Source: Acidobacteriota bacterium
GTDB lineage: Bacteria > Acidobacteriota > Thermoanaerobaculia > Gp7-AA8
Assembly (NCBI GenBank): GCA_021325515.1
Contig: JAJPHC010000037.1
Location: forward strand, 186,001 to 250,000
Direction: 5' to 3'
DNA: 64,000 bases
The notes under the pieces are model-generated. The model did no database searches, was not told the DNA's origin, and was given only the letters and a program-made list of their open reading frames with translations. The position numbers and the translations under genes were made by a program. Below, piece after piece: positions 27,648-35,368 of the stretch. The stretch's first letter is position 1. The number at the start of each line of letters is the position of its first letter.

Positions 27648-28898
27648 ATGCCCCAGAAATGCTTCATGTGCGGTGCAGTGATCTCAGACGGGATCCTGTG
27701 TAAGAAGTGCGATAAGCCGCGTAAACCGAAGTCGGAAAACGACGCGCCCGCGGTTACCGCAGCCGCTCCTGCTGCTCCTGCACCGCCGTCGCCTGCGCCT
27801 GCACCCGCACCTCCTCGTGCCGCCGCGCCGCAACCTTCGAAATCCGTCGGGTCTTCACCCGCAGCACCTGCGGCAGCCGCGGCGGTTGCGCTCGATGCAT
27901 TTCCCAAAGCGCCCGTGCTGCCGTTTCCCGTCGAGTCTGCATCGCCGGCGCTGACGAGCGTCGTCAGTCTCGTCATCGCCAGTGCGGTTCCCGCAGTTCT
28001 GCTCGGCGCGGACAGGGCGGTGAAATTCGTCAGCGATGAAGCGACTAAATTGTTCGGCGCATCGCAGTCGGACATGAAGTCGCTGAAGTTCATCGAACAG
28101 CAGATCGGCTCGCGCATCGGCGCGCTCTCCGTGCCGACGATGGCCGGCCTGCACATCGGCGGCCGCAACGTCCTCTACTCGCTCGTACCGTTGTCGGGTG
28201 GAGCGAGCGGCGCGGTGCTCGTCTTCCGTCCTGCTGCGGAGTCGCATGCATCGTTTGCGACGTATGTGCGCGAGACGGTGTTCGGTCCGCTGCGCGGCCT
28301 GCATGACTCGCTGGTCGCTGCATCGCGGACTCGCGGCAACGATCCCTTCCTCGGCGATTCCGCTGCGACCGTCGAACAGATTCTCTCCGCGCTGGAGCTC
28401 GCACCCGAAGTCGAAGAGCAGGAAGCGAAGCCGCGGCAGGTGACCGTGACGGATGTGGTGCGCCGCGTGGCGGATCGCTTCGTGCCGTTCGCGGAGCTCA
28501 AGAGCGTGCAACTGCAGGTCGATGCGCAGGATCTGGAGGAGCACTTCGCGGATCACGATCAGTTGTCCGAGGCGCTGAGCATCCTCATGGACAACGCGAT
28601 GCACTATGTGCCGGCGGGCGGGCAGGTCGTCGTCGGCGTTCGCTGGATGGAGCACAAGGGAAAGCCGCTGCTGCTTTTCTTCGTGATGGACAACGGTCCG
28701 CTCGTTCCGGAAAACCTGCGCACGCCGATCTTCGAACCGGAGTACGTCTGGAATCCTTCGGCGCCGGAGCGCACGGGGCGCAGCCTGTTTCGCGCGCGCG
28801 AGTTTGCCGTGGCGCATGCGGGATCCGTCTGGGTCGAGTCGAAGACGGGGAAGGCGTGCACGTTCTTCCTCCGCGTGCGGCCCGACAGCGCGCGGTAG
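27648..28898 (+). CDS. Zinc-ribbon protein with histidine-kinase-type ATPase domain
   Basis: 416 aa. Two CxxC pairs (Cys5/8 and Cys18/21) form a small zinc ribbon. A Pro/Ala-rich linker (about 33-78) follows, then a PAS-like segment (AVLLGADRAVKFVSDEATKLFG), a helical part with LRGLHDSLVAASR, and a GHKL ATPase domain. The ATPase has the N-box ILMDNAMHYV and a G1-like VMDNGPLVP. The C-terminal G2 box is weak (GRSLFRAREFAVAHAGSVWVES). The phospho-accepting His would be the one in LRGLHDS, but the H-box is atypical. No response regulator is nearby. I infer an orphan sensor kinase or a non-kinase GHKL protein. Confidence 0.7.
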   Translation: MPQKCFMCGAVISDGILCKKCDKPRKPKSENDAPAVTAAAPAAPAPPSPAPAPAPPRAAAPQPSKSVGSSPAAPAAAAAVALDAFPKAPVLPFPVESASPALTSVVSLVIASAVPAVLLGADRAVKFVSDEATKLFGASQSDMKSLKFIEQQIGSRIGALSVPTMAGLHIGGRNVLYSLVPLSGGASGAVLVFRPAAESHASFATYVRETVFGPLRGLHDSLVAASRTRGNDPFLGDSAATVEQILSALELAPEVEEQEAKPRQVTVTDVVRRVADRFVPFAELKSVQLQVDAQDLEEHFADHDQLSEALSILMDNAMHYVPAGGQVVVGVRWMEHKGKPLLLFFVMDNGPLVPENLRTPIFEPEYVWNPSAPERTGRSLFRAREFAVAHAGSVWVESKTGKACTFFLRVRPDSAR

Positions 28899-28960
28899 GG
28901 TTGTTCCACATGTAACCGCGGAAGTCGTCGCGGCATCGTATCGTTGGATCGGATACTCCC

Positions 28961-29488
28961 ATGCTCCGCAAGCTCCTGCTCGTTCTCGCGATGACGTTGC
29001 CACTCTCCGCGCAGCATTCGGACATCACGATCAACTCCGTGCTGTCAGGGATGAATCGAGTGCGGAAAGAGAAGGGGCTCGTTCCGCTGCGCGAAGACTC
29101 GCGGCTCGAAGCGGCGGCCAATGACCGGATGAAGGACATGGAAGACCTCGGCTACTGGGCGCACGTATCGCCCGACGGCCGCGAGCCGTTCGTCTGGTAT
29201 CGCCCGCATGGATACGACTTCTCGAGCGCCGGCGAGAACCTCGCGTCGGGATTCGAGACCGCGGAAGTGCTGATGGATTCGTGGATGGAATCGCCGGGAC
29301 ATCGCGAGAACATCATGAATCCGCTCTACGCCGACTGCGGCATCGCGATCATCGAAGGCTCGACGACCGGACCTGCCGCCGGCAAGTCGGTCGTCGTGCT
29401 GTTCGGCCGCCCGCTCGTGGCGTACGTCGAGGAGCCGCGGATCAGGCGACAGGCATCGAAGGCTCCTGCGAGCGCGCCCAGGCAATGA
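28961..29488 (+). CDS. Secreted CAP-domain (SCP/PR-1) protein
   Basis: 175 aa. Signal peptide MLRKLLLVLAMTLPLSAQ, then a single CAP domain: LEAAANDRMKDMEDLGYWAHVSPDG, GENLASGF and VLMDSWMESPGHRENIMNPLYADCGI, all hallmark CAP motifs with the conserved His and Glu residues. A short basic tail follows. CAP proteins are exported, often stabilising or binding lipids or acting as proteases; the role here is unknown. Its 3' end overlaps the convergent moeB by 47 bases. Confidence 0.92.
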   Translation: MLRKLLLVLAMTLPLSAQHSDITINSVLSGMNRVRKEKGLVPLREDSRLEAAANDRMKDMEDLGYWAHVSPDGREPFVWYRPHGYDFSSAGENLASGFETAEVLMDSWMESPGHRENIMNPLYADCGIAIIEGSTTGPAAGKSVVVLFGRPLVAYVEEPRIRRQASKAPASAPRQ

Positions 29489-30515
29489 GGCCGCCCGCGA
29501 GGTTGCGCACCCGCGTGAACCCGTTGTCCTTCATGAAGTGCTGCGCATGTGCACTGCGGCCGCCCATGCGGCAGTAGACGACGATTTCCTTGTCGCGCGG
29601 CACTTCGGCGAGACGCTTGGGAAGCTGCTGCAGCGGAATGTGAATCGCGCCTTCGAGATGGCTGACGTTCCACTCATGCGGCTCGCGTACATCGAGCAGC
29701 GTGACTTCGTTCAGTCTTCCCGCAAGCTCTGCGGGGGTGATGTCGTTTTCGTGCATGGGTGAGCAGAATCCTTCGTAGTCGATCAACTGCGTGACCGCAG
29801 CGTGTTGTTCACAGCGTTTGCGAAGCTTCATCGTGCGCCATGTCGCCTGCAGCGCATCGAACAACAGTAAACGTCCGATGAGGGGTTCTCCGATTCCCGC
29901 GAGCAGCTTGATGGCCTCATTCGCCTGCATCGTCCCGATGATTCCCGGCAGCACGCCGAGCACGCCACCCTCGGCGCAGTTGGGCACGAGGTGCGGCGGC
30001 GGCGGATCCGGATAGAGACAGCGATAGCAGGGACCGGTGCGTGCATCGAAGACCGAGACCTGACCTTCGAAGCGGAAGACGGAGCCATAGACGTTCGGCT
30101 TCCCGAGAATCGTGCAGGCGTCGTTGACGAGATAGCGCGTGGCGAAGTTGTCGGTGCCGTCGAGCACGACGTCATAGTCGGCGAGGATCGCGAGCGCGAT
30201 CTCGGACGTGAGCGCCTCACCATGCCCTTCGATCTGGATGTCCGGATTGAGATCGTTGAGGCGCCGTCCGGCAGCGCGGTACTTCGGTTCTCCGATGTCC
30301 TTTGTGCCGTAAAGCACTTGCCGGTGCAGGTTCGTGATGTCGACCTGATCGAAGTCCACGACGCCGATCCGTCCAACCCCCGCGGCCGCAAGGTAAAGGG
30401 CGGTCGGTGAACCGAGCCCGCCCGCGCCGATGATGACGACAGAGCTCTCCTGCAGGCGGCGCTGGCCTTCTTCGCCGAAGTTCGGGAGCGTGATCTGGCG
30501 TTGGTAGCGGTTCAT
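29442..30515 (-). CDS. moeB: MoeB/ThiF-type adenylyltransferase fused to rhodanese
   Basis: 357 aa. The N-terminal E1-like domain has RYQRQITLPNFGEEGQRRL, GAGGLGSPTALYLAAAGVG and D-x5-NLHRQ, and adenylates the C-terminus of MoaD/ThiS-type carriers for molybdopterin or thiamine sulfur transfer. The C-terminal rhodanese has VVYCRMGGRSA with the persulfide cysteine. The first zinc pair (CYRC) is intact. The second position reads RCEQHA (C-x2-H) instead of C-x2-C. The start is the ATG at 30515, where family homology begins; the open frame upstream only translates the repeat array. Overlaps the convergent CAP gene at the 3' end. Confidence 0.9.
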   Translation of the reverse strand: MNRYQRQITLPNFGEEGQRRLQESSVVIIGAGGLGSPTALYLAAAGVGRIGVVDFDQVDITNLHRQVLYGTKDIGEPKYRAAGRRLNDLNPDIQIEGHGEALTSEIALAILADYDVVLDGTDNFATRYLVNDACTILGKPNVYGSVFRFEGQVSVFDARTGPCYRCLYPDPPPPHLVPNCAEGGVLGVLPGIIGTMQANEAIKLLAGIGEPLIGRLLLFDALQATWRTMKLRKRCEQHAAVTQLIDYEGFCSPMHENDITPAELAGRLNEVTLLDVREPHEWNVSHLEGAIHIPLQQLPKRLAEVPRDKEIVVYCRMGGRSAHAQHFMKDNGFTRVRNLAGGLIAWARSQEPSMPVA

Positions 30516-30631
30516 GGGAGGAATGATGGGACGAATGGGACCGATGGGACGGATGGGCTGGCCCCCGCGGGTCCCATCTGTCCCATCCGTCCTATCCGTC
30601 CCATTCGTCCCATCCTCCCATGCTCCCATCA
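30516..30631. repeat. Palindromic pair of GATGGGACG arrays
   Basis: A direct half (30516-30559) and an inverted half (30571-30631) of the 9-base repeat flank a GC-rich centre (GGCCCCCGCGGG). This forms a potential ~45-bp hairpin between moeB and the YqeY gene. The YqeY stop codon is TGATGGGAG, the first unit. Confidence 0.85.
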
Positions 30632-31075
30632 CACCAGCAATCGCGCGACAATCTCCTGAATCTTCTTCCCATCCGCGCGCCCCTTGAACTTCGCGGTCGC
30701 TTCCTTCATCACCTTGCCCATGTCCTTCTTCGACTGGGCGCCGGTCGAGGCGATGATCTCGCGGACTCCGGCCTCGAGCTCTTCATCGCTCAGCTCCGGC
30801 GGGAGGTAGGTTTTCAGGATGTCGAGCTCCGACTGCTCCTTCGCGGCGAGGTCGGGGCGATTGCCTTTCGTGTACTGCTCGATCGAGTCCTGGCGCTGCT
30901 TTACGGCCTTGCGAATCACGACCATCGTCTCTTCGTCCGAAAGGTCATGCTTCACTTCGATCTGTTCGTTCTTGATGGCCGACTGCAGCATGCGCAGGAC
31001 GGAAGTCCGTTCCGCATTGCGTGCTTTCATCGACTCCGTCAGGTCCGCGCGGACCTGATCGCTCAACTTGCCCAT
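30629..31075 (-). CDS. yqeY: GatB/YqeY domain protein
   Basis: 148 aa helical protein homologous to the C-terminal tRNA-binding tail domain of GatB. It shows KLSDQVRADLTESMKARNAERTSVLRML, AVKQRQDSIEQYTKGNRPDLAAKEQSEL and LPPELSDEELEAGVREII, ending in KGRADGKKIQEIVARLL. In GatCAB the domain positions mischarged tRNA; the free protein's role is not settled. ATG start, divergent from pyrE (37-base gap, presumably with both promoters). Confidence 0.94.
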   Translation of the reverse strand: MGKLSDQVRADLTESMKARNAERTSVLRMLQSAIKNEQIEVKHDLSDEETMVVIRKAVKQRQDSIEQYTKGNRPDLAAKEQSELDILKTYLPPELSDEELEAGVREIIASTGAQSKKDMGKVMKEATAKFKGRADGKKIQEIVARLLV

Positions 31076-31112
31076 TTGCGTTCACCTCGGCGCCATTCTA
31101 TTCTCCGCGGCC

Positions 31113-31688
31113 ATGTCCCTCGATCTTCCCGCGCTCCTTGCCGAGACAGGCGCGCTCCTCAGCGGACACTTCCGTCTTTCCTCTGGGCTGCACAGTCCGA
31201 ACTACGTGCAATGCGCGAAGCTTCTGGAGCATCCGCGCAATGCGAATCAGCTCGGCTCCGCGCTGGCGGAAAAGATCCGGGCGCTCTCGGTGCAGAAAGT
31301 CGTTGCGCCGGCGATGGGCGGTGTGATCGTCGGCTACACGGTGGCGCAGGCGCTCGATGTCCCGTCGATCTTCACCGAGCGCAAGGATGGCGCGATGACG
31401 CTGCGCCGCGGATTTCAGATCGGCAGCGGCGAGCGCGTCGTGATCGTGGAAGACGTCGTGACGACGGGCAAGTCGACGCGCGAGACCGTCGCCGTCGTCG
31501 AGCAGCATGGCGGCGTGGTCGCCGGTTTTGCATCGATTCTCAATCGCAGCGGGAAGCAGAATCCGTTCGATGCGCCTTATGAAGCATTGATGGCACTCGC
31601 GCTCGAAACGTTCGAAGAGTCTTCCTGCCCGCTTTGCAGGAGCGGCGTGCCCCTCGACGCGCCGGGCTCGAGGTTTTCCGGAAAATGA
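31113..31688 (+). CDS. pyrE: Orotate phosphoribosyltransferase
   Basis: 191 aa type I PRTase of UMP synthesis. The PRPP loop VVIVEDVVTTGKSTRE is intact; RLSSGLHSPNYVQC and VVAPAMGGVIVGYTVA are OPRTase signatures, with ERKDG in the middle. The C-terminus has a CPLCRSG pair often seen in longer OPRTases. The start is ATG 31113, where homology begins, rather than the in-frame upstream ATG 31068 that would overlap the divergent gene. The TGA overlaps the next ATG. Confidence 0.94.
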   Translation: MSLDLPALLAETGALLSGHFRLSSGLHSPNYVQCAKLLEHPRNANQLGSALAEKIRALSVQKVVAPAMGGVIVGYTVAQALDVPSIFTERKDGAMTLRRGFQIGSGERVVIVEDVVTTGKSTRETVAVVEQHGGVVAGFASILNRSGKQNPFDAPYEALMALALETFEESSCPLCRSGVPLDAPGSRFSGK

Positions 31689-32158
31689 GCGAGAAGACGA
31701 TCACGATCCGCGGCGAGTCGCGCGATCTGGACATCGAGCGCGACGGCGCGAAACACCGCGCAGGCGAGCAGGAGATCGAAGTGCTCTCCGTGCGCGGCCA
31801 TGTTGCGGAGATCGTCGTCGCGGGGAAGATGCACGCCGTCCCCTTCGTCATCAACGGCAGCGAAGTCAGCTTCGCATTCGAAGGCGAGATCTACACGGCG
31901 GACGTAGTCGAGAAGGGTGCCCGCACGCGCGCGAAGCATCGCGATCATTCGATGAGCGCGCCGATGCCGGGCGTCGTCACGAAGATCCTGGCGAAGCCCG
32001 GCGATGTGGTCGCGAAAGGTGCGCCTCTGCTGATTCTCGAGGCGATGAAGATGGAGCACACGATCCATGCGCCGCGCGACGGCACGGTTGCCTCGGTCAA
32101 TTGTGTGGAAGGCGAATTGGTGCAGCCGGGCGTTGAGCTCGTAGGTCTCGAATCATGA
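31685..32158 (+). CDS. Biotin carboxyl carrier / biotin-lipoyl domain protein
   Basis: 157 aa. The C-terminal ~75 residues form a biotinyl domain with MSAPMPGVVTKILAKPGDVV and the biotinylation motif EAMKMEH (Lys modified). The N-terminal half is a β-rich region (EVLSVRGHVAEIVVAGKMHAVPF) like those in carrier subunits of acyl-CoA carboxylases. It overlaps pyrE by 4 bases and HMG-CoA lyase follows with a 4-base overlap. The carrier probably belongs to a methylcrotonyl- or propionyl-CoA carboxylase encoded elsewhere. Confidence 0.88.
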   Translation: MSEKTITIRGESRDLDIERDGAKHRAGEQEIEVLSVRGHVAEIVVAGKMHAVPFVINGSEVSFAFEGEIYTADVVEKGARTRAKHRDHSMSAPMPGVVTKILAKPGDVVAKGAPLLILEAMKMEHTIHAPRDGTVASVNCVEGELVQPGVELVGLES

Positions 32159-33093
32159 GAATTCTCGCCGACTCCGTGCGCATCGTCGAAGTCGGTCCGC
32201 GCGACGGACTTCAGAACGAGAAGGTCACGATTCCGACCGAGGCGAAGATCGCGTACATCACCGCGCTGGCCGATGCGGGATTGCGCACGATCGAAGCCGG
32301 TGCGTTCGTCAGTCCGAAGTGGGTGCCGCAGATGGCAGACACCGCGGAGGTGTATCGCGACATCCCGAAGGATCCGGGCGTCGACTATCCGGTGCTCGTG
32401 CCGAACGAGAAGGGACTCGATCGCGCGATCGAAGCGGGCGTGAAGTCGATCGCGATCTTCACCGCAGCTTCGGAGAGCTTCAACCAGCGCAACATCAACA
32501 TGTCGATCGACGGGTCGTTCGCGAATTACGCGCCGGTGGCGGCACGCGCGCGAGCGGAAGGAATCCGAGTGCGCGGCTATGTTTCCACCGCGTTCGGCTG
32601 TCCCTATGAAGGCGAGGTCCCGGCGGAGAAAGTGCTGGAGGTCGTCGCGCGTCTGCTCGATCTCGGTTGCTACGAAGTCTCGGTCGGCGACACCATCGGC
32701 GTCGGCACTCCGATGCAGGTGCAGGGCGTCGTCGGCGTGCTGCTGCAGGTCGTGCCTGCTTCGAAGCTCGCGATGCACTTTCACGACACGCGCGGCACCG
32801 CGCTCGCGAACACGCTCGCCGCGCTCGAGATGAACATCACGACCTTCGACGCCTCCTCGGGCGGACTCGGAGGCTGTCCGTATGCGCCCGGCGCCTCGGG
32901 CAATCTCGCGACCGAAGATCTCGTCTACATGCTCGATCGGATGGGAATCGATACAGGCGTCGATATGAACCGGCTGGTGAAAGCCTCATCGATCATCGCG
33001 CCGTATCTCGATCATCCGCTGCCGGGCCGCGTGCTGCAGGCGTGTACGAAGGGGACGATGCCATTCGCCACGGCAGGCAATACGGTGCAGTAG
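32155..33093 (+). CDS. mvaB: Hydroxymethylglutaryl-CoA lyase
   Basis: 312 aa TIM-barrel aldolase cleaving HMG-CoA to acetyl-CoA and acetoacetate in leucine degradation. VRIVEVGPRDGLQNE holds the catalytic Arg and metal Asp. VSVGDTIGVGTP, HFHDTRGTALAN and the flexible-loop GGLGGCPYAPGASGN with the catalytic Cys are all present. The last residue block (GTMPFATAGNTVQ) is normal. It is coupled to the biotin carrier, consistent with a leucine/isovalerate breakdown unit. Confidence 0.95.
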   Translation: MRILADSVRIVEVGPRDGLQNEKVTIPTEAKIAYITALADAGLRTIEAGAFVSPKWVPQMADTAEVYRDIPKDPGVDYPVLVPNEKGLDRAIEAGVKSIAIFTAASESFNQRNINMSIDGSFANYAPVAARARAEGIRVRGYVSTAFGCPYEGEVPAEKVLEVVARLLDLGCYEVSVGDTIGVGTPMQVQGVVGVLLQVVPASKLAMHFHDTRGTALANTLAALEMNITTFDASSGGLGGCPYAPGASGNLATEDLVYMLDRMGIDTGVDMNRLVKASSIIAPYLDHPLPGRVLQACTKGTMPFATAGNTVQ

Positions 33094-33126
33094 TCGCGTG
33101 CCGGACTCTGCGCGTAAACTAGAGCC

Positions 33127-33546
33127 GTGCCTGTTGAAGGGTGGTCGGACGGCTGGTACATCGTTCCCTGGCAAGTCGTGTTCCGCGATCTCGACGCGTT
33201 CGGACACGTCAACAATGCCGTCTTCTTCACGTACTTCGAGTGGGCGCGGACACGCCTCTGGTTTTCACTGACCGGCTTCGAGCAGGCGCATGAGGTCGGC
33301 TTCATCGTGGCGCGCGCCGAGTGCGACTTCCGGCAACAGCTGAGTCTCGAGCCGATCGAGCTCCGTACGCGCGTCGGCGAAATGCGCAATACCTCACTCG
33401 AATTTCTGAGCGAGATCAGACGCGACAATGGCCAGCAAATTGCTGCTACAGGTAGAGTTGTGGTCGTTTTCTATGATTGGAAGCGACAAACAAAGGTAGC
33501 CATCCCTGACGAATTTCGTCAGAGAGTATTGGAGTTACAAAAGTAG
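33127..33546 (+). CDS. 4HBT-type acyl-CoA thioesterase
   Basis: 139 aa hot-dog fold thioesterase. VFRDLDAFGHVNNAVFFTYFEWAR is the catalytic signature of the 4-hydroxybenzoyl-CoA thioesterase/YbgC group, with the Asp nucleophile or base. ARAECDFRQQLSLEPIELRTRV follows. No export signal. GTG start, 33 bases after mvaB in the same direction; it may hydrolyse acyl-CoAs from the same pathway, but the substrate is unknown. Confidence 0.9.
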   Translation: MPVEGWSDGWYIVPWQVVFRDLDAFGHVNNAVFFTYFEWARTRLWFSLTGFEQAHEVGFIVARAECDFRQQLSLEPIELRTRVGEMRNTSLEFLSEIRRDNGQQIAATGRVVVVFYDWKRQTKVAIPDEFRQRVLELQK

Positions 33547-33563
33547 GAGGAGCTCGCACTTCG

Positions 33564-34418
33564 ATGCAGTCGGGACGCGTTCTGACTCATCCGGCGCTTG
33601 CGCGCCAGCGTTTTCGGGAAATCGTCGAGATGCCCGAGGAACGGATCGATCTCGTGGAGACTTCGCTCGTCATCGCGCTTGAAGATCATCCGGGGCTGGA
33701 CATCATTCACTACCTCGATGAGGTTGGGGCGTGGAGCGGCGCGGTTCGCGAGCGGCTTCACGGCTCGCGCCACGTCGAGGAGATCGTGGAGTCGATCAAC
33801 CACCTGCTGTTCGAAGTGGAAGGCTTTCACGGCGAAGACGAGGACTACTACGATCCCCGCAGTGCGCTCGTCAACGAGTTGTTCGACACGCATGCGGGAA
33901 CGCCGATCACGCTGTCGATTCTCTACCTCGAGCTGACGAGGCGCGTCGGTGTCGATGCCGCCGGCATCTCGATGCCCGGCCGCTTTCTCGTGAAATTCAC
34001 CGGCGACTTCGGCCAGGTGATCGTCGATCCTTTCGACGGCGGCCGGATTCTCTCGACGGTCGAGATGCAGGCGATCCTCGACGAGCTCTACGGCGGCGGC
34101 GTCCGCCTGCGCGAGCATCATTTGCGGCCTCTCTCGCGCAAACAGATCGTGGCGCGCGAGCTGGCGCATCTGAAGTCTGCGTATCTGGCGCAGCACGATC
34201 TGACGCGCGCGGCCGCGTCCGCCGACCGCCTGCTGATTCTCGATGAGCGCGATCCTTTCGAGCTGAAGGACCGCGCCTCCCTGGCGATGCAGATGCACGC
34301 GTACGCAGTCGCCATCGAGTGTCTCGAACGGTATCTGGCGTTGCAGCCGAATGCCGACGATACTTCACGAATCCGGGAGCAGATCGCCTATCTGCGAGCC
34401 TGGATCGATCAGAACTGA
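33564..34418 (+). CDS. SirB1-like transglutaminase-core / TPR protein
   Basis: 284 aa. The sequence LFDTHAGTPITLSILYLELTRRVGVDAAGISMPGRFLVKF matches the SirB1/Transglut_core2 domain. The catalytic cysteine expected in active transglutaminases is not obvious here. The C-terminal ~90 residues are helical TPR-like (KSAYLAQHDLTRAAASADRLLILDERDP, VAIECLERYLALQP). Proteins of this type sit near protein-release or rRNA genes in other bacteria with unclear roles. It follows the thioesterase by 17 bases. Confidence 0.85.
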   Translation: MQSGRVLTHPALARQRFREIVEMPEERIDLVETSLVIALEDHPGLDIIHYLDEVGAWSGAVRERLHGSRHVEEIVESINHLLFEVEGFHGEDEDYYDPRSALVNELFDTHAGTPITLSILYLELTRRVGVDAAGISMPGRFLVKFTGDFGQVIVDPFDGGRILSTVEMQAILDELYGGGVRLREHHLRPLSRKQIVARELAHLKSAYLAQHDLTRAAASADRLLILDERDPFELKDRASLAMQMHAYAVAIECLERYLALQPNADDTSRIREQIAYLRAWIDQN

Positions 34419-34427
34419 CGATGTTTC

Positions 34428-34534
34428 TCCTGAGCGGAGCGAAGGATCAATCAAGGCGCCGTGTAGATCATGACTTCGGCGGCTGCGGCACGAGCAATCC
34501 GGCGCCCTGGTTGACGCTTCGCTGTGCTCAGCGT
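34428..34534. repeat. MITE-like element (copy 2)
   Basis: About 105 bases with the terminal pair CTGAGCGGAGCGAAGGATCAA / TTGACGCTTCGCTGTGCTCAG and an inner AGGCGCC/GGCGCC pair. This is the same plan as the copy at 26592-26686. It occupies most of the 148-base gap between the SirB1-like gene and the next gene. Confidence 0.65.
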
Positions 34535-34566
34535 GGAGCGCAGACTGCGCTACTATTCAGCATCCC

Positions 34567-35289
34567 GTGATCACTGGTTTCAACACCGATATCCGTCATA
34601 ACGACAAGGTCTACCACATCCAGACCGAGGACAAAGGTCTGTCCAATCCGTACATCGAATCGCTCGTGTACGTCGGCGGTGAGATCCTCGCGTCGAAGAA
34701 GACGTCCTACGCGGAGCAGGCGAAGACGGGCGGGATCGACGAGAAATGGATCGGCGGTCTCATGGAGCAGCAGCATCGGACGATGATCGCCGCGATCAAG
34801 CGCGGCCGTTTCGATGCGCCGGCCGATGCGACGAAGAGCGGGACGACTCCCTTGTCCGCGCCGACGGTCAGCGGCGGTGTTGCGACGCCGGCTCCTGCGG
34901 CACCGGCAGCTCCGGTTCCGATCGACGAGTCGAAGACTCTCGATCAGGTGATCATCGACTATCTCGCATCCGAAGCCGAGAGCGAGCATCTCGAGCTCGC
35001 GCTGCTGAACACGGTCGATTTCTACGCAGGCGCTCCCGTCGAAGTGCGCGTCGCCGCGCGCAAGAGCCTTTCGCAAAGCCCGATTCCCGCGGCCGCGATC
35101 GAAGTGAAAGTCATCTCCACGGTCGAGCCGCCGCGCGTGATTTTCCGCGGTAAGACCGCCGGCGACGGAACCGCCATCGTCCGCTGCAACATCCCTGCAT
35201 TCCGCGAGGGAACCGCGGCCGTGATCATCTCGGCGCAAAGCCCGATCGGCAACGACGAGGTGAAGCAACTGGTGAAGCGCAAGAAGTAG
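34567..35289 (+). CDS. Uncharacterised protein with GFNTDI N-terminal motif
   Basis: 240 aa, no signal peptide. Residues 1-50 (GFNTDIRHNDKVYHIQTEDKG, ESLVYVGGEILASKKTSY) form a conserved domain seen in unnamed proteins of acidobacteria and related groups. A Pro/Ala linker (about 95-118) separates it from a β-rich C-terminal part (LELALLNTVDFYAGAPVEVRVAARK, RVIFRGKTAGDGTAIVRCNIPAFREGTAAVIISAQS), which looks like an immunoglobulin-like or carboxypeptidase-regulatory-type domain. GTG start. Function unknown; the downstream AlkP-like fusion could be a partner. Confidence 0.8.
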   Translation: MITGFNTDIRHNDKVYHIQTEDKGLSNPYIESLVYVGGEILASKKTSYAEQAKTGGIDEKWIGGLMEQQHRTMIAAIKRGRFDAPADATKSGTTPLSAPTVSGGVATPAPAAPAAPVPIDESKTLDQVIIDYLASEAESEHLELALLNTVDFYAGAPVEVRVAARKSLSQSPIPAAAIEVKVISTVEPPRVIFRGKTAGDGTAIVRCNIPAFREGTAAVIISAQSPIGNDEVKQLVKRKK

Positions 35290-35368
35290 CTTCCCTCGCT
35301 GATCCCTCGCTTCGCTCGGGATAAACTGCATGTGACATTGGTTTCAACTCTGCATTACGCCAATCCGC

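Noticed and set aside
30516-30632. N-terminal extension of MoeB (39 codons)
   Set aside because: The extension is only the translated 9-base repeat (DGTNGTDRTDG); family homology starts at 30515.
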